From Neobacillus driksii (GTDB taxonomy: Bacteria > Bacillota > Bacilli > Bacillales > Cytobacillaceae): a stretch of DNA of 64,000 bases. The number at the start of each line of letters is the position of its first letter. The first letter of the stretch is position 1. Made by a program: the position numbers and the translations under genes. The notes below the pieces were generated by a model, which ran no database searches, was not told where the DNA came from, and saw only the letters and a list, made by a program, of their open reading frames with translations. The stretch is taken from the NCBI RefSeq assembly GCF_013409995.1, contig NZ_JACCBX010000004.1, forward strand, positions 481,118-545,117, given 5' to 3'. Positions 8,477-16,330 of the stretch are shown piece after piece.

Positions 8477-8795
8477 ATGACATATAGGAAATGATAACTT
8501 TTTGCGGAACTTCTATCTCATCTTCATTTTTTGTTTTCAGTCGGCCGCATGAAGGCATTTCAAATGAGAAGTCCTCCACCTTTGAAGGAATAATACCCTC
8601 TTGCTTTAATTGCGAGAAAACTAGCTGCATTGCATCTTCTGTCGAAAGGGTTTTATTCGACCCTTCTAATTGAAAACACTCCACACAGGTTTCAATAATA
8701 TTTTCAGAAATCTGTTCCTCTGCAAACACTAATTTTGCTCCGGCTATCTTCTCTACTTCCATATTTTCCAGTTCAATGATTGTTGTAATATTCAT
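8475..8795 (-). CDS. Hypothetical acidic protein with C-x2-C
   Basis: 106 residues from ATG at 8795, which has GGAGG 7 nt upstream; an upstream in-frame GTG at 8810 would place that site within the gene. The product is acidic and soluble, with alternating beta/alpha character, a Cys-Val-Glu-Cys pair in the middle and a further Cys near the end (MPSCGRLK). The pair could bind metal or form a disulfide, but I recognise no family. Monocistronic, with its own terminator. Confidence 0.6.
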   Translation of the reverse strand: MNITTIIELENMEVEKIAGAKLVFAEEQISENIIETCVECFQLEGSNKTLSTEDAMQLVFSQLKQEGIIPSKVEDFSFEMPSCGRLKTKNEDEIEVPQKVIISYMS

Positions 8796-8995
8796 CTCTA
8801 ATACCTCCACCTTTTGTCTCTTTTATTATAAGTAATCTCCCTTAATAAATTTTTTGAAACCCCTTTAATTCACTTTTTATTCATATGTTTTTGACAATTT
8901 TCTGTCACTTTTGAGAATTTTCCACCAATGTATCAACGGCTTCAAATTGTTAAATAATAACACGTAAAGTAGAAGTTCAGAGGAGGCTTGTATTT

Positions 8996-10117
8996 ATGAA
9001 CTATAAAAGGTTATTCCTACTACTCTTTATTAGCACAATCATCTGGTCTCAAGTCCCATCTAGTATGTTTGCTGAAGAAAGCAGGGCAGCGAACAACCAT
9101 GGAATAATTGATTTGCGAATACTTGAGACGACTGACCTCCATGCGGCTCTAGTGAATTATGATTATTATCAGACTAAAACTGACAATACTATTGGGCTTG
9201 TAAAAACAGCTAGTCTTATTCATCAAGCAAGAGGTGAAGTAGTCAATTCCTTATTGTTTGATGACGGTGATCATTTAAAAGGGAATCCGCTCGGTGAATA
9301 CTTAGTACGAATACGAGGAATTCAAAAAGGTAATGTGCATCCTGTATACCGTGCTTTTAATTATTTAGAATATGATGCGATAACAATTGGAAATCATGAA
9401 TTTAATTATGGTCTAAAGTTTCTAAACAGTGTTCTTAAGGGAGTGAAAATGCCGGTTGTAAATGCAAATGTTTATTCCGTTAAGGAGAATAAACCCTATT
9501 TTAAACCTTATGTAATTTTAAAAAGAAGTGTTGTTGATAAGCAAGGTATGGAACATGAATTGAATATTGGGGTAATTGGATTTATGCCTCCGCAAATAAT
9601 GAGATGGGACAAGGCAAATTTAGAGGGAAAAGTAACGGCTAGACCTATGGTTGAAAGTGCAAAGGAATTTGTACCTATCCTAAAGACAGAAGGTGCTGAT
9701 ATTATTATCGCACTTGCCCATACTGGAATAGATAGTGAACCCTATCACCCAGAAACGGAAAACGCAGTTTATTACCTTAGTGAGATTCCAGAAATTGATG
9801 TCATTTTAGCTGGACATTCTCATAGCGTATTTCCAGGACCTACCTTTAAAGAATTACCTATGGCTAACATCAACGAAGGAAAAATCAAAGGAAAACCTGT
9901 AGTAATGGCAGGTGCCTTTGGCAGCCGTCTTGGGATTATTGACCTCAAGCTTGAGGTTAAAGATGGGAATTGGAAAGTGGTAAACAGTACATCTTTTACA
10001 AGATCAATTGCAGATGAAACCGGAAATCCTCTTGTGAAGACTGATAAAAAATTATTTAAACTGATTAAACCGGCACATCAGGAAACAGTCGATTTCTTAA
10101 AAAAGCTTGGTTTATAG
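8996..10117 (+). CDS. Secreted calcineurin-like 5'-nucleotidase/cyclic phosphodiesterase, catalytic domain only
   Basis: 373 residues. A signal peptide (hydrophobic residues 6-20, cleavage near SSMFAEE) precedes a complete metallophosphoesterase domain: ETTDLHA (metal D and H), FDDGDHLKG, IGNHEFNYG, ALAHTG and the AGHSHSVFP dimetal motif. It resembles the N-terminal half of CpdB/YfkN, which degrade extracellular nucleotides. Full-length relatives exceed 600 residues because a 5'-nucleotidase C-terminal substrate domain follows; here the protein stops at the inter-domain linker (HQETVDFLKK) and nothing downstream encodes the rest. It may be a natural single-domain form or a truncated gene. GAGGAGG lies upstream of the start. 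Confidence 0.85.
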   Translation: MNYKRLFLLLFISTIIWSQVPSSMFAEESRAANNHGIIDLRILETTDLHAALVNYDYYQTKTDNTIGLVKTASLIHQARGEVVNSLLFDDGDHLKGNPLGEYLVRIRGIQKGNVHPVYRAFNYLEYDAITIGNHEFNYGLKFLNSVLKGVKMPVVNANVYSVKENKPYFKPYVILKRSVVDKQGMEHELNIGVIGFMPPQIMRWDKANLEGKVTARPMVESAKEFVPILKTEGADIIIALAHTGIDSEPYHPETENAVYYLSEIPEIDVILAGHSHSVFPGPTFKELPMANINEGKIKGKPVVMAGAFGSRLGIIDLKLEVKDGNWKVVNSTSFTRSIADETGNPLVKTDKKLFKLIKPAHQETVDFLKKLGL

Positions 10118-10149
10118 CATATATTAATCGATGAAAAATAAGCTGGATC

Positions 10150-10229
10150 CTTATAGTGACTTAAACTCTTAGCTTTTTTAGGTTTCGGTCACTATAGAGC
10201 CCTTATAGTGACCAAAACTCTTTGCTTTT
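10150..10229. repeat. Duplicated terminator-like unit between convergent genes
   Basis: Two copies of a roughly 30-nt unit start at about 10150 and 10202: CTTATAGTGAC, then a short variable stretch, then CTCTTNGCTTTTTT. In addition GGTCACTATA (10187-10196) pairs perfectly with TATAGTGACC (10204-10213), a 10-bp stem with a 7-nt loop followed by a T-rich tract. It lies between the nucleotidase gene and fabF and probably ends transcription from both sides. Confidence 0.7.
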
Positions 10230-10230
10230 T

Positions 10231-11472
10231 TTACATGTTAAACTTTTTAAAAATTAAAGTTGCATTATGACCGCCAAATCCTAACGAGTTGGATAAAACC
10301 ACTTGAACATCCTTCGTCTTAGCAACGTTTGGGACGTAATCTAAATCCAATTGTTCATCAGGTGTTTGATAATTAATGGTTGGCGGGATGATACCATCCT
10401 TAATTGCTAGAAGAGAAAAAATGGCCTCTATAGCCCCAGTTGCTCCCAACAAGTGACCGGTCATGGATTTCGTGGAACTGACAGATAATTTATAGGCATG
10501 TTCTTTGAAAACATCCTTGATGGCTAACGTTTCATACAAATCATTATAATAGGTCGATGTACCATGAGCATTGATATAGTCGACTTGTTCAGGGGTAATA
10601 CCAGCATCTGCTAATGCTAATTTCATTGCTCTTCCTGCCCCTTCTCCTTCTGGTGCAGGGGTCGTAATATGATGGGCATCACCTGTAGCTCCATACCCTG
10701 CTAATTCTCCATAAATGGTCGCACCTCGAGCTAATGCGTGTTCTAATTCCTCTAATACCAGGATACCTGCGCCTTCCCCAATGACAAAGCCATCTCGATT
10801 CTTATCAAATGGCCTGCTTGCTGTAGACGGGTCTGGATTTTTTGACAGTGCTGTCATATTTGAAAATCCCGCGACCGTCATTGCGGTAATGGTGGCTTCC
10901 GTTCCGCCAGCAATCATCACATCCACATCCCCCTTTTGAATCACGCGGAATGCATCTCCAATAGAATTGGCACCGGACGCACATGCTGTAACCGAACAAT
11001 TGTTGATTCCTTTTGCACCAATCGAGATGGAAACTTGTCCGGCCGCCATATCGGGAATAAACATCGGGATCGTAAACGGGTTAACCCTTCTTTGGCCTTT
11101 TTCAATAAACTTCCGATGTTGTTCCTCGAATTCAGCCAATCCGCCAATTCCTGAACCGATCCAAACTCCGACTCGTTCCGGTTGAATCCCTTCTCCAATT
11201 TGGATTCCCGCATCCTTAACAGCCATTTGACTTGCTGCAATTGCGAACTGGCTATAACGCCCCATCCTTCTGGCTTCTTTTTTATCCATAAACTCTTCTG
11301 GTGCAAAGCCCTTAACTTCCGCTGCAATCTTGACGTCAACCATTTCTACATCAAAAAGGGTCGCAGGCCCAATACCGGAAACACCATTCTTAACCTGTTC
11401 CCATGATGTATGAGCATCATTTCCCAAAGGAGTGACTGCTCCAATACCTGTAATCACTACTCTTTTATTCAT
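10231..11472 (-). CDS. fabF: Beta-ketoacyl-ACP synthase II
   Basis: 413 residues, full length for FabF/KAS II, which condenses malonyl-ACP with acyl-ACP in fatty acid elongation. The nucleophile Cys is in [11 protein letters not shown] and the two His in NAHGTST and [11 protein letters not shown], so the Cys-His-His triad is complete; the glycine-rich [10 protein letters not shown] near the end is also typical. GGGAG precedes the ATG. It stands alone: no fabH, acpP or other fab gene is beside it, unlike the fabHA-fabF pair of B. subtilis, so this may be an additional KAS copy. Confidence 0.93.
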   Translation of the reverse strand: MNKRVVITGIGAVTPLGNDAHTSWEQVKNGVSGIGPATLFDVEMVDVKIAAEVKGFAPEEFMDKKEARRMGRYSQFAIAASQMAVKDAGIQIGEGIQPERVGVWIGSGIGGLAEFEEQHRKFIEKGQRRVNPFTIPMFIPDMAAGQVSISIGAKGINNCSVTACASGANSIGDAFRVIQKGDVDVMIAGGTEATITAMTVAGFSNMTALSKNPDPSTASRPFDKNRDGFVIGEGAGILVLEELEHALARGATIYGELAGYGATGDAHHITTPAPEGEGAGRAMKLALADAGITPEQVDYINAHGTSTYYNDLYETLAIKDVFKEHAYKLSVSSTKSMTGHLLGATGAIEAIFSLLAIKDGIIPPTINYQTPDEQLDLDYVPNVAKTKDVQVVLSNSLGFGGHNATLIFKKFNM

Positions 11473-11576
11473 TAAATGCTCACTCCCAAATAGATTTCGG
11501 ATGATTCTTACACTCTTTCTATAGTTTAACGAATAAAGAGTGGACGGACAAATTAATTCACTTCGCCAGCTTTAGT

Positions 11577-11608
11577 AAAAAAATCCGAATGGATTCTTCC
11601 ACGCGGAT
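11577..11608 (-). terminator. Terminator after YesN-type regulator
   Basis: Minus-strand stem ATCCG-cgt-GGA-agaa-TCC-att-CGGAT followed by seven T, 15-45 nt past the response-regulator stop. Confidence 0.65.
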
Positions 11609-11622
11609 GAATTTGACTCAAT

Positions 11623-13185
11623 TTATTTAAACTTTTTCTTATATTCTGCTGGTGTAACACCAGTATATTTCTTAAAACAAATACTAAAATATTGAGGGTT
11701 ACTATAACCTACTTGTTCACAAACTTCATAGGTTTTAATATCACCCTCTCCCAATAGTTCCATTGCCTTCTTCATTCGTAGCTCTAACAAGTAATCCCCA
11801 AAGTTAAACCCTTTCTCCATTTTAAAGAGATTACTTAAATAAGGGGTACTAACGTGGATTAACTCTGCCACCTTTTGAAGTGTTAAACTGCTGTCATGGA
11901 AATTCCCCTGCATATACTTGATTGCTTGGTCAACATGGCTATAATAATTCTTTTCTTTCTTTCTAAACATGGCAGTAGACCATTGGTCGATTAGAATATG
12001 TAATAGATCTATCATTTCTGTCAGCGTTGTTAACTCCATGATATCCTTATAAACAACTGATGAATTAAAGCTATTTTTTAAATCTTCCTTTTTCCATTTT
12101 TCAATTTCAAAAAATAGCATGGTACTAAATTTGAGCCCTAGGACTTTTAAATCTGATAAAGCAACACTTTTTCTATCCACTATGGCCGTACTTAAATCCA
12201 CTAATGTTTCTTTTGCCTTTTCTGGTAAACCAGACTTAATATGATTTTCTAATTTCATCTCCAAATCCTGAACAAGATTTTCTTGTTCATCACACTTAGA
12301 AACCGTTTCATCCAGAGAAATCACTCGGCCTGTACCCATTATATGTCTCATATCCATTGCTACCCTGGCTTCTAGAAAAGATTTACCAACTTCAAATAGA
12401 TTAGGATATGCTCGTCCATGTGTAATGGTAATGGTATCGTCTATTTCTTTGTTTAGAAAATTAAACAAAGCTTGGGCTAACTCTGCTTTTCTCGAATCCT
12501 GGTCGTTTTCCAAGGATAAAAGAATTGTATATTCACCGATATCCGAATTCATCACCAAACAATTTAATTCATTAAAATAAGAAGAAGTAAAACTTGTAAT
12601 TTTTTCCTTAAAAAAGTATCCCTCAACATCTTGCTCAATTGTATTCTTAACAAGAATAACAGCAAAGAAAGGACCCTCCATTTGGACATCAAGACCTAAT
12701 AGCTCCTTCTCGACATCAACCCTGTAATCTCCTTCCCGAATCAACTTTTGAAAAAACTTCTGCTGCAGTAATGGCAAGGACTCTATGATTCTTTTTTCTT
12801 TGACTGATTCCTTTTCCCAATCAGCTGCTGCTTCTTTGGCTTTTGTTAGCAAATATTCTGAATCTACTGGTTTTAAAAGATAGTCAAACGCCTTCAATTT
12901 AATGGCTTCCTGAGCATATTTAAAATCTTCATACCCTGTCAGAAAAATAATCCTTGTCTCAGGGCTTCTTTCTTTAATCTGTTTGGCCATTTCTAACCCA
13001 CTCATAAAAGGCATATTAATATCGGAAACGACGACTTGCGGCTGTTCCTTCTCAATTAACTCTAATGCCACCTCACCGTCTCCTGCTTCTCCCGCTATAA
13101 CAAATCCATGCTCTCCCCAAGGAATTGCCTGGCATATGCCCCGACGAATAATTCTATCATCTTCTACAACAATTACTTTATGCAT
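11623..13185 (-). CDS. YesN-type response regulator (REC + AraC DNA-binding)
   Basis: 520 residues. A receiver domain at 1-120 (EDD pair, phosphoacceptor in VVSDINMPFMSG, switch Thr in IFLTGYED, Lys in LLKPVDS), a long middle region, and an AraC-type double helix-turn-helix at about 415-518 (SLTLQKVAELIHVSTPYLS; YEVCEQVGYSNPQYFSICFKK). It overlaps the 3' end of the kinase gene by 8 nt, with GGGGAG in the kinase coding sequence serving as ribosome site. Expected to activate the adjacent pectin-use genes when the kinase senses an oligosaccharide, as proposed for B. subtilis YesMN. Confidence 0.9.
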   Translation of the reverse strand: MHKVIVVEDDRIIRRGICQAIPWGEHGFVIAGEAGDGEVALELIEKEQPQVVVSDINMPFMSGLEMAKQIKERSPETRIIFLTGYEDFKYAQEAIKLKAFDYLLKPVDSEYLLTKAKEAAADWEKESVKEKRIIESLPLLQQKFFQKLIREGDYRVDVEKELLGLDVQMEGPFFAVILVKNTIEQDVEGYFFKEKITSFTSSYFNELNCLVMNSDIGEYTILLSLENDQDSRKAELAQALFNFLNKEIDDTITITHGRAYPNLFEVGKSFLEARVAMDMRHIMGTGRVISLDETVSKCDEQENLVQDLEMKLENHIKSGLPEKAKETLVDLSTAIVDRKSVALSDLKVLGLKFSTMLFFEIEKWKKEDLKNSFNSSVVYKDIMELTTLTEMIDLLHILIDQWSTAMFRKKEKNYYSHVDQAIKYMQGNFHDSSLTLQKVAELIHVSTPYLSNLFKMEKGFNFGDYLLELRMKKAMELLGEGDIKTYEVCEQVGYSNPQYFSICFKKYTGVTPAEYKKKFK

Positions 13186-14980
13186 ACTGGTTAATCTCCC
13201 CTTTTGTTTTGGGAATTTTAATGCTAACTACTGTTCCATTGCTAGGTTCACTTGCAATGGTAAGACCATATTCGTTTCCGAAGTGAATTTTAATTCGTTC
13301 ATTTACGCTTTGCAGACCAATACCAAGATACCTCTTTTTCTCCTGATACGAGGCTTCAATTTCTAGCAAAATATCTTTTAATTTTTGTGGTTCGATCCCA
13401 TTCCCATTATCACTAACCTCTAGATGGATGGTATCTCTAAGTTGATATCCTCGAATGGTTATTTTGCCTTGGCCTCGTTTTTGCTTTACCCCATGGTAAA
13501 TGGCATTTTCAATGAGTGGCTGCAATGAAAGTTTAATAATATTATAGGAAATGATTTCCTTATCGATTTCAATTTCATAGGAAAAATCATCGCCATAACG
13601 CATTTCCTGAATAAACAGATAATGCTGAATATGTTCCATTTCTTCATGGATGGAAATGATTTCTCTTCCTTTACTAATACCAATCCGGAAAAAACTTGCA
13701 AGTGCACTTATCATTTGACTAGCATCTTTATTCAGACCCATATCACACAATCCTTTAATGGAATACATGGTGTTATAAAGAAAGTGTGGATTAATTTGGG
13801 CGTGCATAATCGCAAATTCTAATTGTCGTTTTTCTTCTTGTTCTAATCGGATTTGGTCCATTAACGTATTAATCCGAACAATTAACTCTTTAAAGCCTGT
13901 ATGGAGGATTTTCATTTCTTCGGGACCTGACATTTCAAAATCAAAGTCTAGATTACTTTTATTAATCATACCCATTTGTTTTGCCATTTTTTTAAACGGA
14001 TCCGAAATATATTTTCCTACGATGTTAGTAAGAATAACTGCACTAAGGATCATCAATACGACCAATAGAATGGTGAAGCCTTTGATGTAATTTACTTTAT
14101 TTAAGATTTCATTTTGTGGGATAACCGCAGCTATTTTCCAGTTATTAGAACTTAAAGTATCGTAAATAACAATCATGTCTTCCCCTTCTACATTTTCGTA
14201 AGTGAACTTCCCATCATCGTCTTTTAGGCTTTGGATGGAGTTTAGTGTTGGCTTATCCAGTTTGTATTTCTTGTTTACTTTTTTAGATTCAAAGATTCCA
14301 TCTGGACTAATAAGGGTCAGGTATCCATTCTCTCCAATTAATGATTTATTCAATACTTGTTCGAAAAATTTTGCCCGTAAATTAAATAAAACGATTCCTT
14401 TAGATGTTTGATTCTTATCAATCAATCTAAATATCGACATTACTTTATTATCTTCATTAAATACCTGATCTTCATGAATGTTTCTCCAATAAAACCCCTC
14501 TTTGTTTCCATTGTATTTTGAAAAATACTCTTCGTAATTTATCGATGGATTGGAATTATAGCTGCTATGATAAAGCAAAAAGCCATTTTGTTTATGATTA
14601 ACAAGAACAGATTCAAGAATGACATTATATCTTGAATAAATAAGTTTCAAATTATTATCAATTTCTACATAAGATTCTGGCTTAATCTCTGGACCTTCTT
14701 TATCAACTAATGATAAAATCCTTGGGTCATTCGATAAGGAGACTAATTGCTGAAAAACGTCTGCCAGCATATTATCAAGATAATTTTTTGTCTGGAAAAT
14801 GGTATCATTTACATTTTTATAGGCATTTTCTTCGATTTGTGCAGTCGCAAGTAAAGAAGAAATCCAGCCTGTCGTTAATATAAAAAAGATAATAATAGGT
14901 AAATAGAGAGAATTAATGGTCGATTTAAAAGAATAGAAAAAATGTTTGTGAATAAAGCTTTTAATCTTTACAGCCATCAT
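13178..14980 (-). CDS. YesM-type sensor histidine kinase
   Basis: 600 residues: transmembrane helix (about 24-47), large extracytoplasmic Cache-like sensor region (about 50-290), second helix (about 298-318), HAMP (about 320-370), then a His_kinase domain with the phosphoacceptor in HAQINPHFLYNTMYSI (about 385-400) and an HATPase domain with N box (LQPLIENAIYHG), G1 (VSDNGNGI) and G2 (YLGIGLQSVNERI). Partner of the downstream AraC-type regulator. It probably reads a pectin-derived ligand bound to the lipoproteins or directly. A cre-like box lies about 50 nt before the start, and the upstream gene ends in a terminator, so the pair likely has its own promoter. Confidence 0.92.
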   Translation of the reverse strand: MMAVKIKSFIHKHFFYSFKSTINSLYLPIIIFFILTTGWISSLLATAQIEENAYKNVNDTIFQTKNYLDNMLADVFQQLVSLSNDPRILSLVDKEGPEIKPESYVEIDNNLKLIYSRYNVILESVLVNHKQNGFLLYHSSYNSNPSINYEEYFSKYNGNKEGFYWRNIHEDQVFNEDNKVMSIFRLIDKNQTSKGIVLFNLRAKFFEQVLNKSLIGENGYLTLISPDGIFESKKVNKKYKLDKPTLNSIQSLKDDDGKFTYENVEGEDMIVIYDTLSSNNWKIAAVIPQNEILNKVNYIKGFTILLVVLMILSAVILTNIVGKYISDPFKKMAKQMGMINKSNLDFDFEMSGPEEMKILHTGFKELIVRINTLMDQIRLEQEEKRQLEFAIMHAQINPHFLYNTMYSIKGLCDMGLNKDASQMISALASFFRIGISKGREIISIHEEMEHIQHYLFIQEMRYGDDFSYEIEIDKEIISYNIIKLSLQPLIENAIYHGVKQKRGQGKITIRGYQLRDTIHLEVSDNGNGIEPQKLKDILLEIEASYQEKKRYLGIGLQSVNERIKIHFGNEYGLTIASEPSNGTVVSIKIPKTKGEINQYA

Positions 14981-15030
14981 AGAAAGAACTCCCTGTTAGT
15001 ATACAAATTGATTATATTCTCTTATTCTAT

Positions 15031-15044
15031 TGTAACCGTTTTCC
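15031..15044. promoter_or_regulatory. cre-like box before YesM gene
   Basis: TGTAACCGTTTTCC matches the catabolite-responsive element pattern TGNNANCGNNNNCA except at the last base. Placed between the phosphomannose-isomerase-like gene terminator and the kinase start; CcpA binding is inferred. Confidence 0.45.
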
Positions 15045-15081
15045 GCATTTTTTCATAATAAGAAATTACCGGTCAATTGGA

Positions 15082-15118
15082 TAAAAAAACAGCAGCTAGT
15101 TAAAACCTAGCCGCTGTT
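15082..15118 (-). terminator. Terminator after PMI-like gene
   Basis: AACAGCGGCTAG / CTAGCTGCTGTT stem (12 bp with one mismatch) followed by seven T on the minus strand, directly past the stop of the gene. Confidence 0.85.
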
Positions 15119-15121
15119 AGA

Positions 15122-16243
15122 CTATTTTACTTCGGGACCGAATAATCTCAATGCTTTCACTTGTTCATTACCACTATTTACTATAATAAAACTAGAAACT
15201 TTAGCAGGGATAAACAGTTGGTCACCCTTTTTTACTGATAGATGATCCTCACCTGTGATGACCATGGCATTTCCAGATAGAATATATAATCCAGAAAACA
15301 CTCCTTGACCCTGAACTTCAGCCTTCGTGTTGACCTCTATTTGAGTCATTCTAAAGTATGGAGTTCGTTTATAACCGATGAGTTCGATTTCTTTACTGCC
15401 TTCAGATTCTAATACTATTTCTGGAGCTACCCGCCAGTTCTCCAATGTTTCTTCTCTTGTAAAAGTGTCGTATTTAAAAATATCAAACATCTTTTCATAT
15501 CCGAGTCCTTGATGTATTAAGAAATCATCAATTTGTAATCCTGAAGGTGATGTTTTTTCTAAGCGGATGGTAATGTCTGAAGGTTCTTGTATTTCGACCA
15601 ATAAGCAGCCAGAACCGATTGCGTGTGGAATACCTGCTTCAATTAAGAAAGTATCTCCCGGCTGTACATAGTATTTATGTAAACAATCCAGCATGCCTTG
15701 GACATCTTGTTCGTCAAACAAGGCTTTCCATTGTTCCCTGTTTACACCTGGTTTAAAGCCCATATAAACATGGGGGAGCTCACCGCCGATTTCCCTTCCC
15801 CCAACAAAGTGCCAGCATTCTGTTTTTCCATACAAAGAATTAAAAAGCTCTTGTGCTTGTTTCTTGTCTGGATGGGTCTGAATAATCAAACGCTCCGCAG
15901 TGTCGATCAACTTTACTAATACTCCTGTTTGCTTACCAAACTTTTCAACATGTTTTTCCCCTAAGAACTCTACAGGATTTTTATCCACAAGGTCTTTCAA
16001 GGAAATGTCCCTGTCAGGTAGGTCTAACTTGCTTAGTCCTTCCTCTTTTAGATGCTGTCGATCTGCGTTTCTGTTAGTAGAAACAATCGACATCATCCAT
16101 TCTTCAGGGTAACGACTATCCTTGGGGTCCCTTATCCCATGCAATTCATCTAGGAGCTTTCCACCTAAATAAGTCCTCCATGACCTAGTAGGTGATAACT
16201 TGATTGGCTGGGAACCATCAATCTTTATTGTACTAACATTCAT
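15122..16243 (-). CDS. Class I mannose-6-phosphate isomerase-like cupin protein
   Basis: 373 residues. The zinc-site pattern of type I phosphomannose isomerases can be followed: IIQTHPDK (Gln, His), KTECWH (Glu), and GIPHAIG (His), with ILVEI-type core LLVEIQEPSD and a C-terminal cupin half. It would interconvert mannose-6-phosphate and fructose-6-phosphate, or a related sugar. AAGGAG precedes the start. Its position as last gene of a pectin locus is unusual since pectin holds no mannose; it may act on another aldose or serve co-imported hemicellulose. The divergent N-terminus (SWRTYLGGKLL) is compatible with altered substrate. Confidence 0.75.
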   Translation of the reverse strand: MNVSTIKIDGSQPIKLSPTRSWRTYLGGKLLDELHGIRDPKDSRYPEEWMMSIVSTNRNADRQHLKEEGLSKLDLPDRDISLKDLVDKNPVEFLGEKHVEKFGKQTGVLVKLIDTAERLIIQTHPDKKQAQELFNSLYGKTECWHFVGGREIGGELPHVYMGFKPGVNREQWKALFDEQDVQGMLDCLHKYYVQPGDTFLIEAGIPHAIGSGCLLVEIQEPSDITIRLEKTSPSGLQIDDFLIHQGLGYEKMFDIFKYDTFTREETLENWRVAPEIVLESEGSKEIELIGYKRTPYFRMTQIEVNTKAEVQGQGVFSGLYILSGNAMVITGEDHLSVKKGDQLFIPAKVSSFIIVNSGNEQVKALRLFGPEVK

Positions 16244-16275
16244 CGTAAAAACTCCTTCTTTTAATAGGTTAAAAG

Positions 16276-16311
16276 AATAGAAAGCTCCCCTATTAACGGA
16301 AGCTTTCTATT
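16276..16311 (-). other. Intercistronic hairpin between GH28 and PMI-like genes
   Basis: AATAGAAAGCT / AGCTTTCTATT, an 11-bp stem just after the GH28 stop. The T-tract after it is weak (TCTTTT), so it may partly terminate or stabilise the upstream mRNA. Confidence 0.6.
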
Positions 16312-16330
16312 CAAGTTAGTATGAAAATCC

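Noticed and set aside
10941..11339. 132-residue minus-strand frame inside fabF, with other long frames there
   Set aside because: It lies fully within the intact fabF coding sequence in another frame, has no family features, and basic low-complexity composition typical of a shadow.
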